NCBI RefSeq assembly: GCF_000428925.1
Contig: NZ_AUAW01000023.1
Span: 1 to 33,521 of the forward strand
DNA: 33,521 nucleotides
Reading direction: 5' to 3'
Origin: Furfurilactobacillus rossiae DSM 15814
GTDB lineage: Bacteria > Bacillota > Bacilli > Lactobacillales > Lactobacillaceae
Each line of letters opens with the position of its first letter. The stretch's first letter is position 1. Both the position numbers and the translations under genes were made by a program. Shown piece after piece: positions 16,301 to 21,770 of this stretch. Below the pieces are notes generated by a model, which saw nothing but the letters and a program-made list of their open reading frames with translations, was not told the DNA's origin and did no database searches.

Positions 16301-18042
16301 ATACTGCCAACAAAGCCGTCAAGAGTTGGGCTAGCCAAGCAACTTCTGCTGCGAGTGCCGCTCAATCAATCGAAAAGATTCTTAGTGCAACCGCAAGTAC
16401 CGCCGCATCATTAGCCAGTCAAGCAGTATCTGCAGCAGCTGACAACGATGTTTCTGCCGCTAGTCAATATGCCAGTGCTGCGGCATCAGCTAATGCCAAC
16501 ACGCAGACACTCACAGATCAAGCACAAGGTTTGACCAGTCATGCCACAGATTTACAATTATTGGTCAATAACACGGTTACGACAGATACATCAACGGCCG
16601 CCAGTTACGCGAGTGAGGCAACGAAGCAGGCATCCAGCGCTGCGTCCGCCAATCAGTCAACTAATTCGCTAGCATCAGTGGTGGCTTCAACAGCAATGGT
16701 TGCGACAAGCGCAGCCGAAATAGATAAACAAAATGCCAGTGTCCATCAACTGGCTAGTGAAGTGACACAAAAGGTTAATGAGGCGACTAGCGCCGAAACG
16801 GCCGCAAGTGAGGCCGCTGCTTTAGCCGAAGACTTTGCCAAATCTGCTGCCAGTGCCGCTGATATTAATGACGCATCTGCAGCTAGTGAATGGGCCAAGA
16901 AGGCACAAAGCGCTCAATCAGCCGCTACTAAAGCGCAACAGCTAGCTGCTTCTGCTGAGGGTGCCGCTAGCCAGGCATTAGCTAGTTTGCAAAAGGCGGT
17001 TAGTGCGGATTCGAGTGCCGCTACAAGTGAGGCAAGTGCAGCCTCGGCAGCTAACGAGACCGCGCAAAGTACTGCTAACAACACGACTAGTCACGTTAAT
17101 TCGGCAGGCGCAACTGCAACTCAGGCCGGTCAACAAGTTGCAAGTGATCCGACGAATGCAACTGTTCAAAGTTTGGACAAACTGTTACAACAGCAAGTCG
17201 CTACGGCTCAATCGGCCGGTAAAGTTGCCAGCAGTGCTGCCAACTTGGCGAGTGTGTTAGCCAGCGAGGCGGCTAGTGCTGCGTTGTTGAATGATGCTAG
17301 TGCTGCCAGCCAATTTGCGAGTGCAGCTGCTAGCGCCGAACAGGTGGCAACATCTGCTGCACAAGCGGTTCAGTCAGCTGAGGCGGCTGTTCAACAGATG
17401 GCGACAGCGATTCAACAGACGGTTAATACAGACGCACAAAATGCCAGCGTTGCGGCTAGCGAAGCAGCCAGTGCAGCAAGCCAAGCAGCTCAAACGGCTC
17501 ACGCAGGCGTCTTGACACCAGCTGGTCAAAATCTGGTCAATGCTGCTCAATTAGCTAGGGATGAAGCCCAACAAGATGCCCAGTTAGCTGCTGAAGCAGC
17601 CGCGCATAATGATGTCGCATTAGCCCAACATTATGCACAACTGGCTCAAGCTGCATTAGAGCAAGCTCAACAGTTGCAGAATCAAGCGGATTTATTGTTG
17701 CAAGCGAATAATGAGTCCAGCATGAACGATGCTTCGGACCCAACCGTTGCCCAGCAGGCATCACCGACTTCACAAACTGGAGAAAATAACGGTCTGACGA
17801 TGGTTTCAACTCGCCCTGGTGCGTTTGCTAAGCAGGCTGTTCAACAACATCGACTGATTCCATCTGCCGTGGTTAAACCAATGCGGTTCAAACATGACGG
17901 GGTGAATTCAACGACTAACAACAAAAAACTACCCGAAACAGGTGAACAAGGTAACACTAACCTCCGTTTAACAGGCGTGATTAGTCTTGCTTTACTTGGT
18001 TTAGCCACATTATTGGGACTTGGCGAGCAAAAACGGCATTAA
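7384..18042 (+). CDS. Giant sortase-anchored adhesin: lectin-like head, Ala/Ser-rich repeat stalk
   Basis: A 3,552-residue surface protein, the acceptor expected for GtfA/GtfB. Order: KxYKxGKxW signal peptide (K18-W26, cleavage near ASA 49); disordered Ser/Thr-rich region (50-300); bacterial L-type lectin-like domain (about 312-569; GGADGVSIVF, FVFDPWGN, then FTLSYHYDAASGTGTLTMSV); a linking domain (570-650); a MucBP-like domain (about 653-725; TTIHYVDANGKQI); an Ala/Ser/Thr-rich stalk (about 727-3438) of 141-residue repeats; a Gln-rich end; LPETGE (3516-3521), membrane helix and GEQKRH tail. The start is ATG 7384, with GAGGGGA at 7374-7380, because the signal peptide begins properly there and the promoter lies just upstream. 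It resembles serine-rich-repeat adhesins in plan, but the repeat is long and Ala-rich, not SASES-like. Ligand unknown; a glycan is likely from the lectin-like domain. Confidence 0.9.
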   Translation: MKDSELGRFSTARKEHYKMYKAGKRWLFAGIALLFFGMGMIGTDQMASADQSSTQSQTSEISITTSSSLGNDGAAKNTPNNSAVSSIVSSNSITSEASESNPAQAANSEQMTVSQTTDGENPDLTSVNSQSSVDSSSEKNPDSSALTSRAYLAQQDNDQVPTSAPAEKPAAVTGNAINPATLVSRAPQADAALSVSTSQSVAGSPEQSTASLVSPAQSAVTPVSEASTMGVQSRAKTTVTRETPLPLDANTNVPTSIVQQAVLPTGSTLTMVNGMMVISVPDATTTAQLTELKKSLALVNQPVMITQKDASVSLPTLSNNMEIGTATGNVSGTNASTQFTGNGTSVQFDNTGTVYLTANVNDQVGHANLNTTVDFTHDFSLTGAMQVGYSGGADGVSIVFVKEPENPTETFNGMKGGGLGIANLKNAFGFVFDPWGNQGSPANGGESQNRFGDPTTPYMGWRTTDANGLINDYARTSSSSTTWQNMSSQILNGGFHNFTLSYHYDAASGTGTLTMSVPDNGSHYTFTKTVSVDTSQSTAYTLSFAASTGGAKNPQSAKITNLSYTKGTSRVTLDVKTPTGQSAPIVVTANVGDTIHVYPDQKSAQAAIDMGMDPSTVVVWDNSVGYGLKSAFTYTVKNNATQMTQPITTGAIVTTTIHYVDANGKQIKADRTISGVDGTAIDLSAVEPTSEVKGTDGLNYLLTKSPDLKETFGTNTSLTYTFTADPTPTVTAAESQVNSYQAMTSGALSSAKSALVAASYAASVSPNDQKVTDQYSATQSYYNAILGQGSAATSAQSVLDSVNGKVAEVITTANSANSLATSLEQVYLKELADASAAVVAANSANSLYKWESSSFKQDSNLSYYSDMATNDQKKADSANAVAASATKQYNSALTVASTAIANASTVANSAATAANELTNATSITAAQTTSTASQAKSTAATATSIAASNVASTAQSVVHSVQSAALSAAMTAIQANMTASQAMSLAAADQANGNVQTGAGTTSQNADAGNKAAHSANNDANKALQFASLAASAADDNDVSAAYDYAMSASSLAAQANSEAQVTHSAATVVTSSTKTVASQVTVDSQVSSQLASQAQSIASNAVNNAVTASGAAVQAVTNANAASATGKTDLANNKVVSAASLAQSAASGAASAASVASYEAKPATSFASQSSNYASAASDFASRASLAAASNDASLASEYAASATSAQTAALSAAMVATSLFTVAQSANDFVQSAVSSDSIAASSAAKATSAAAVQASADIGMIQDFVTSNNSLSVRAANKAVQDKQNAHVQSQAAAAASAAASTQSLQTVAADQTAIANSLYKSAQSAAALNQADNAKTLYASAAAAQSTADSAAKAARAFYMDFLAEDDDIDDEVNADSTVASQAASTTKSTDTDMVSMMVNRSDVASQADSIAQKAASDAATDSTNAEVQKSAVATSQAADSAASIATKLSNDRATVDQLTSTASTAALNNDATGASQAASTAASIASQDAQLTSSLTSLNNVISQTAPIIANAVHVDSVTASEQGSDAAAAASTASGEATTVSQQNSNVNKAISEVASAASATTADSALQSLAKQGQQVASTANSIETTVSDLAKQASTYSSMAASAAALNDVNEAAKDASLAASAEHQIPGLQDSLQGLMSQANSLAIAANQTAIADSTAAAIQNSAASTAASIANKATIAATSEGTNVNSILSAANSVAATDPKNAEVTNLIKGANSLASAIAIDNQQASSATNEANSYAALAASAAANNDASLAGQYADKGSAAASTVSSLEYQVDSLASQANNVYSQITTAIAGDGSIANSAVNVANSLASQATSDVGQTNGAASQMNGAVSDAGRLVNTDSANTDLGGILTSANQLNNQVSDQKVSLSTATSIAESAASAASNVALLNDQSAAKSLAFVASTQASTANSIASTIASLQSGVNSVHSQIASEVALDSNNASTAASAASIAASTTISVASQTTKTASTVNSLASKAASIAARDPKNKTVQSETSAVNSLTSEALTVASAGSVAASNASVFASEAASAAALNDASAASTFASQAASAESLADSDDKVANGLASQAKSLTNDAQNTLIHDSIGASQAADTTSSAANVASIASSLVDSLASAASANAASVAKTTTSDTSNTQLTTLSKSAANLASSINGLVDQAKQAAASAATLVDKATSAANDNDFTTASQLASEADSDQDVANSLETKAESLTNDFNSVSTTVDHTVASDLASQAASAALSADSASPIIKAASATMATNLSSLTSVASQDPHNASIQTAVSTATSLLNKFATTASEASAAAASATDYAKSATSVASFNKPILASQDQSLALSAAKIANDLASTAASAQSEVTSIMNSATSALASDSTAAKDAATSAGNTATSAATGVTTGKNVDSQIASNVSSTNSLAKTDLMNSQVQSLDSSAKSINSETTSLNTVVSQQASIAASAASVASLAALTNDQSTAQSAEKLATSAGAVASADVAKINQLNDSAASIYAQVQKLVTDDHQVASQAAEKVTTTSTTASGANKTISDQRAVITSLVNELKSLAGADTKNQAVSTAVSQAVIAAKSADSTVASATSTISKLASVTSAAKSTASLNDVSGATSAQSAATSLNDDMTSNQSTINSLESLVHSLADDANDKVTADHTAASEQVTSATIHANIATSEATSTSSQVASVASYTSAGKKLADTDLANKTVQSLNQSLVSLDSAASATLSAANSAASVARSLQLLASAAAASNDPALATKLAQSASAAASTVASLESDADADNTSAQSLMTALSDDVKADANAVSQIADGVNDKASAATKQSSDVSKQAASLAGSAATSTTAVQSGADKANSSYQSLISQQVATQSGLNSADSVAASLNDDAQQLASQTASATALNDVSAASNFAVSAANVQSLLNSEQSVTNSLANQATANNQLITQALSADSHAASLQASGASNAASVASSATATAQHVVNGTSLAASTANQDADKDTANKAVKSWASQATSAASAAQSIEKILSATASTAASLASQAVSAAADNDVSAASQYASAAASANANTQTLTDQAQGLTSHATDLQLLVNNTVTTDTSTAASYASEATKQASSAASANQSTNSLASVVASTAMVATSAAEIDKQNASVHQLASEVTQKVNEATSAETAASEAAALAEDFAKSAASAADINDASAASEWAKKAQSAQSAATKAQQLAASAEGAASQALASLQKAVSADSSAATSEASAASAANETAQSTANNTTSHVNSAGATATQAGQQVASDPTNATVQSLDKLLQQQVATAQSAGKVASSAANLASVLASEAASAALLNDASAASQFASAAASAEQVATSAAQAVQSAEAAVQQMATAIQQTVNTDAQNASVAASEAASAASQAAQTAHAGVLTPAGQNLVNAAQLARDEAQQDAQLAAEAAAHNDVALAQHYAQLAQAALEQAQQLQNQADLLLQANNESSMNDASDPTVAQQASPTSQTGENNGLTMVSTRPGAFAKQAVQQHRLIPSAVVKPMRFKHDGVNSTTNNKKLPETGEQGNTNLRLTGVISLALLGLATLLGLGEQKRH
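10492..17610 (+). repeat. 141-residue (423-bp) protein repeats of the adhesin stalk
   Basis: An Asn-Asp landmark (usually within LNDxSAAS) or its degenerate equivalent begins at 10492, 10957, 11380, 11803, 12226, 12649, 13072, 13495, 13918, 14323, 14746, 15169, 15592, 16021, 16444, 16867, 17290 and 17608. Thirteen of 17 intervals are exactly 423 nt; the others are 465, 405, 429 and 318. Further landmarks at 9682 and 9991 mark irregular leading units. Two other Asp landmarks, a DSxAAS-like one and a DPxNxxVQ-like one, recur in the units; measured in the last full repeats they divide it into segments of about 47 residues. DNA identity between copies looks low, so the repeats are old or under selection for length. 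Confidence 0.85.
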
Positions 18043-18092
18043 AAAAGGTATTAAGCTCGCGAAAAGGTCGTTCATCAGGCTCAAGGTACGTT

Positions 18093-18129
18093 AAAATAGG
18101 ACTTAGCAATTATGCTGAGCCCTATTTTT
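18093..18129 (+). terminator. Terminator or attenuator between adhesin and gtfA
   Basis: AAAATAGG (18093-18100) and the following AGC pair with GCT and CCTATTTT (to 18128), with one mismatch and a G-U pair, then TTTTTG. It would separate adhesin expression from the glycosyltransferases, at least partly. Confidence 0.65.
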
Positions 18130-18138
18130 GTGAGCTTC

Positions 18139-18147
18139 TGGTATGAT
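18139..18147 (+). promoter_or_regulatory. Extended -10 promoter of gtfAB
   Basis: TGGTATGAT is a TGn-extended -10 box about 40 nt before the gtfA start. No good -35 is visible, which extended -10 promoters tolerate. Confidence 0.4.
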
Positions 18148-18182
18148 TAAAAAATAGGTGTGCAGATAAGTGAGGTAATGGG

Positions 18183-19763
18183 ATGTATTACTTTATCAAC
18201 GCAAGTTTTAACGAAAAGAAATCAGGAATTGAACACGCGGAAATGAAGCGGCTGGGGATGTTTAAGGATCACGGCGAACCGGCAAAGATTGTTACACGCT
18301 TTTTTTCACTGACGTTACATGATACGTTGGCTCATGCTGGATTGGCGGATAGTGACATGGTCAATCTGTTTGACTTCTTCGAAGGTACAGAAGACCTTAA
18401 GAAGACGGCATTTACATTGGCTGATTTACACGTGAAACCAAATTTACAAGTGCTGGTTAATGATCAAGACGAGCACGGGTTTATGGTGCGAAATTCTGAA
18501 CGAATTATTCAGCGAATTAAAATGCGAGCACCAGAATATAAGGAAGTTGAAACGGTGTGGACATTTGATCGGTATGGCAAACTGGTAAAGAGTGAATACT
18601 GGGATGCCCGTGGCTTCAAGGCGCTGGAGCAGTGGCACGATGCAGACGGCGTGGTTAATGCTGAGCAGGTCTTTAATCCTGATGGTAAAGTGGTTTACCA
18701 AACATTCCACATGAAAAATCAGGAAGGTAAGTACGATAATTCGCTATACCGGATCATGAACTGGCACGGGACAAACTACTCATTTAACGGTGAGCAGGCG
18801 ATGATGCGTTTCTTCCTCGATGAATTGAACAAACGCGACGGTGAAAATAACGTATTTGTCGTTGACCGGACGTTTGAATTGGCTTGGTCTGTGCTTAACA
18901 TGCGGACACGGGCATTTAAGATGATGCACCTTCATTCAAATCACTTGAATGATCCTGAAAAGATCATGACGGCGACCTTGAACTATAACTACGAATATGC
19001 AATTAAGAATTTGGATCAGTGGCAGGGTGTGGCAGCACCAACGCCGCAACAACGGACAGACTTTATTGACCGTTGGGGCGATCAAACACCAGTCTTTGAA
19101 TTACCTGTTGGTATCGTTGACAACGACGTTTTAAATGCGCCTCACGTTAAATGGTCGGACAGGACACCAGGACAAATCATCATGGTGGCCCGTCTTTCTC
19201 CCGAAAAGCAGCAAGATAAAGTGATCGAAGCCTATGAAAAGGTTCATGCTAAAGTGCCGGCAGCGCGCCTAGATTTCTGGGGATACGCGAACGGTAAGGA
19301 AGGCGAACGATTGAATAAGATCGTTGCTGATAAAAAGCTTGGCGATTTAGTTACCTTCCACGATTACACCTTGGATGTTGGCAAGGTTTACGATGGTGCG
19401 CAAATTAATGTGCTGGCGTCACGAGCTGAAGGATTCTCGCTGGCTTTATTGGAAGCCCAGTCTCATGGGGTGCCAACAGTGTCTTATGACGCAAAGTATG
19501 GTCCTCAGGGAATTATTGAAAATGATCGCGATGGCTATTTGGTTGAGTTGGACAACGTCGATGCTTTGGCGGATGCCATCACGAAGTTGCTTAAAGATGA
19601 CCGGCTAATGCAAAAGTTCAGTGAAAATGCCTACGAGGATGCCAAACGTTTCTCAGAAGATGCTGTGTGGGACAAATGGCGACCTGTTTTAGACGATGTT
19701 AAGGCGTTTGCTGAAGCTGACTCAAGAACTCAGGCGGACAAACAACAGGAGGCCAGCAAATGA
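18183..19763 (+). CDS. gtfA: Adhesin O-glycosyltransferase, catalytic subunit (GtfA-like, GT4)
   Basis: A 526-residue cytoplasmic GT-B enzyme of family GT4, in the GtfA/TagE group. It probably transfers the first sugar (GlcNAc in characterised homologues) to Ser/Thr of the neighbouring adhesin. The N-terminal half is the beta-rich acceptor/partner domain (YGKLVKSEYWDARGF, NPDGKVVYQTFH). The C-terminal half has the donor site: VARLSPEKQ (R337, K342) and RAEGFSLALLEAQSHG with E416-x7-E424, all intact. ATG at 18183 follows GAGG with an 8-nt gap. Its stop overlaps the gtfB start by 4 nt (ATGA), so translation is coupled. A wall teichoic acid glucosyltransferase (TagE) is the alternative reading; position beside the giant adhesin and the paired paralogue favour protein glycosylation. 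Confidence 0.85.
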   Translation: MYYFINASFNEKKSGIEHAEMKRLGMFKDHGEPAKIVTRFFSLTLHDTLAHAGLADSDMVNLFDFFEGTEDLKKTAFTLADLHVKPNLQVLVNDQDEHGFMVRNSERIIQRIKMRAPEYKEVETVWTFDRYGKLVKSEYWDARGFKALEQWHDADGVVNAEQVFNPDGKVVYQTFHMKNQEGKYDNSLYRIMNWHGTNYSFNGEQAMMRFFLDELNKRDGENNVFVVDRTFELAWSVLNMRTRAFKMMHLHSNHLNDPEKIMTATLNYNYEYAIKNLDQWQGVAAPTPQQRTDFIDRWGDQTPVFELPVGIVDNDVLNAPHVKWSDRTPGQIIMVARLSPEKQQDKVIEAYEKVHAKVPAARLDFWGYANGKEGERLNKIVADKKLGDLVTFHDYTLDVGKVYDGAQINVLASRAEGFSLALLEAQSHGVPTVSYDAKYGPQGIIENDRDGYLVELDNVDALADAITKLLKDDRLMQKFSENAYEDAKRFSEDAVWDKWRPVLDDVKAFAEADSRTQADKQQEASK

Positions 19764-21292
19764 TTTATTTCGTAAATGAATATCTGATGGCTTTGAATTC
19801 AGGAATCGAACATGCTGAAATCAAACGGCTGCAACTGTTTAAGCACCAGGGAACGCCTGCTAAATTGGTGACACGCAATTTTGATCAAATGTTGTATGCA
19901 AATAAACAACGTTTCGGTATCGAAGATGATCAAGTCGTCAACATGTATGATTATTTCCAGGGTATTGAAGACTTAAAGCCAGTTGGCAAAAACGAACCCA
20001 AAATTGAGTCCTTAAACCTGGCTGCGGATTACAACGTAGATCCTGGAGCCGATGTGAGTCACGTTTATGATGGCGATAAGCTAGTGATGAATGTTCATTT
20101 CGCACCAGGCACAATTGGCCAGTTGTACAGTGTTGATGCGTTTGACCGCAGTGGCAAAAAAGTCCAAACAGAACTGTGGGACTTCCGCGGTTTTAAAACA
20201 CGTGATCAGTTCTTTAGCGATGCGGGCGAACTCATTAGTCAAGTGACCTACGCGCCAGATGGCAAACGGGTGATTGAGGAATACTTCAGTCATGACAAAG
20301 ATGGCCACAACTTCTTGTCGTTACTCCAATTATTGGATTATAAAGGGCAGGATCTGTTCTTTGATAGCTACGATGAATTGTTCACGTTCTTCCTCGACGA
20401 ATTGAACCGTCGTGATGGCGAGGGTTCAACGTTTGTTGCTGATCGTCCGGGCGCGGCTTACGATGCAATGTTAAGTATGACGACCAAGGTCAGTCGGTTT
20501 ATTACATTGCCGACGACACATACTATTGATCCTAAAGATCAGGTCTACGCTAACCTGTCTGGAATCTATGCCAATCCGATCGTTAATCAAATTGATAAGC
20601 TTTCCGGTATTATTGTGGCCACAGACGAGCAGAAGGCTGATTTGACGCGGTGGATGGGCGGTGAAGCGCAGGTTAAGGCGCCAATCACCGTCGTGCCATT
20701 TAGTGTGGTCAATGATGAACAAGCTCATGCCAAACGTGTTCGTTTGCCACAACGGACGGCTCACAAGGTGATCGTCGTTGGACGGTTGACTAAGGAACGA
20801 CATACAGAAGACGTTGTCAAAGCGTTTGTGACGGTGAAGAAACATATTAGTGATGCGACACTTGATATCTATGGGTATGGTGATCAGGAAAAGCCACTTA
20901 CTGAGCAGATTAAGAAAGCTGAATTGACGGATAGCGTCACACTTAAGGGATACCATCCAGATTTAGACAAGGCTTACGATGGTGCACAGGTTTACGTTAA
21001 TGCTACGGAAAGTGACAATGAACCATTGGCACTGGCAGAGGCACTGGCACATGGGGTTCCATCAGTCGTTTACAATGTGCATTATGGTCCGTCAGACATG
21101 ATTGATGAAGGTAAGAACGGTTATCTTGTAGCGGATAACGATGTTGTTGGTTTAGCAAACGCTATTCAACGGGTCATGAAAGATGACCAGGTTTGGGAAG
21201 CGATGAGCCGCAATGCATATGACAGCATTACACCGCGCACGGAATCAATCGTATTTGCCAAATGGAAGCGGGCATTGCACATTAAACACTAG
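19760..21292 (+). CDS. gtfB: Glycosyltransferase-stabilising subunit (GtfB-like)
   Basis: A 510-residue paralogue of GtfA with the same two-domain plan (GKKVQTELWDFRGF, APDGKRVIEEYF; then VGRLTKERH and GYHPDLDKAYDGAQVYVN). In the GT4 active site the first Glu of E-x7-E is Asp (D419, E427) and the donor-phosphate Lys is Arg (R347), although R342 is kept. In serine-rich-repeat systems GtfB is the non-catalytic partner that binds the acceptor and activates GtfA, and these changes fit that role. AGGAGG (19746-19751) lies inside the end of gtfA, and the start codon overlaps its stop, so the two are made together. Weak residual activity cannot be excluded, since Asp can sometimes replace Glu. Confidence 0.83.
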   Translation: MIYFVNEYLMALNSGIEHAEIKRLQLFKHQGTPAKLVTRNFDQMLYANKQRFGIEDDQVVNMYDYFQGIEDLKPVGKNEPKIESLNLAADYNVDPGADVSHVYDGDKLVMNVHFAPGTIGQLYSVDAFDRSGKKVQTELWDFRGFKTRDQFFSDAGELISQVTYAPDGKRVIEEYFSHDKDGHNFLSLLQLLDYKGQDLFFDSYDELFTFFLDELNRRDGEGSTFVADRPGAAYDAMLSMTTKVSRFITLPTTHTIDPKDQVYANLSGIYANPIVNQIDKLSGIIVATDEQKADLTRWMGGEAQVKAPITVVPFSVVNDEQAHAKRVRLPQRTAHKVIVVGRLTKERHTEDVVKAFVTVKKHISDATLDIYGYGDQEKPLTEQIKKAELTDSVTLKGYHPDLDKAYDGAQVYVNATESDNEPLALAEALAHGVPSVVYNVHYGPSDMIDEGKNGYLVADNDVVGLANAIQRVMKDDQVWEAMSRNAYDSITPRTESIVFAKWKRALHIKH

Positions 21293-21319
21293 TTATTTGT
21301 GAGACGTTGAATGCCGCTT

Positions 21320-21499
21320 GCGGTTGGCAACATTGTTACGCTCGCCGTGGGACCGGTTCAAACCTCCCAAGTTCGGAGTCTTTCACCTCGCCGCAAAGCC
21401 TCGTGAGGAGCCGAGTCTTTACGGACCGTCCGTAACCTAAATTCGAGTAAATCACTCGAATTAACGTTACCTTCACGGCTCGGTGTCAATGTTGCCGCC
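21320..21499. repeat. Nested-palindrome intergenic element
   Basis: Outer arms GGCAACATTG (21326-21335) and CAATGTTGCC (21487-21496) are perfect. Inside lie GAGCCG (21408-21413) with CGGCTC (21476-21481), GTAAC (21432-21436) with GTTAC (21466-21470), and AATTCGAGT (21440-21448) with ACTCGAATT (21454-21462). Local hairpins CCTCGTGAGG and ACGGACCGTCCGT also occur. It is more GC-rich than the flanks. It may be a structured RNA, a decayed MITE-like element or a dispersed intergenic repeat. Strand unknown. Confidence 0.6.
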
Positions 21500-21600
21500 C
21501 TCCAGCTGATATAAGTGGCAAGATTCATCTGAGATCACTAGATAATTCAGTACTGTTAATCTTGATGAATTAAATAGAAAAACACAAAACTTAAAACCGA

Positions 21601-21646
21601 AAACCGTATCAAATATGACTAAACATATTTGATACGGTTTTTTTTG
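21601..21646 (+). terminator. Very strong Rho-independent terminator
   Basis: A 17-bp perfect stem, 21601-21617 with 21624-21640, has a 6-nt loop, followed by a T tract to 21646. It lies about 300 nt after gtfB and would end transcripts of gtfAB or of the structured element before the WxL cluster. Confidence 0.9.
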
Positions 21647-21770
21647 CTGCGAAGAGCACTTATTGATGACAAATTTCGCATCCTTTATCAATAATCACAG
21701 AGTTATGATTTTAATTCAAAAATGCTAATTGATATATTGTGAAAAAATCAGCATTAACGGAGATTTGCCA

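Larger units (their letters stand above)
21293..21770. other. Intergenic region between gtfB and the WxL cluster
   Basis: No coding gene is supported. It contains a highly structured GC-rich block (21320-21499), a very strong terminator (21601-21646) and the upstream region of the WxL cluster. A weak promoter (TTTAAT, 17 bp, TATATT at 21733-21738) lies before the beta-helix WxL gene, where AATGCTAATT (21721-21730) nearly pairs with AATCAGCATT (21746-21755). Confidence 0.5.

Noticed and set aside
10976-17809. Numerous short ORFs on both strands within the giant adhesin
   Set aside because: Biased, Arg-rich or Cys-rich shadow frames of the Ala/Ser repeat codons, without start signals.
7384-18042. 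Classical serine-rich-repeat (SASES-type) adhesin
   Set aside because: The plan and gtf neighbours match, but the stalk repeats are 141 residues long and rich in Ala with regular Asp turns, not two- to eight-residue Ser repeats.
18183-21292. Two wall teichoic acid glucosyltransferases (TagE)
   Set aside because: Related in sequence, but translational coupling, altered donor residues in the second copy and position beside the adhesin fit GtfA/GtfB better; not fully excluded.
21473-21691. Minus-strand 72-residue ORF in the gtfB-WxL gap
   Set aside because: It runs through the 17-bp terminator stem and part of the palindromic element and has no ribosome site.
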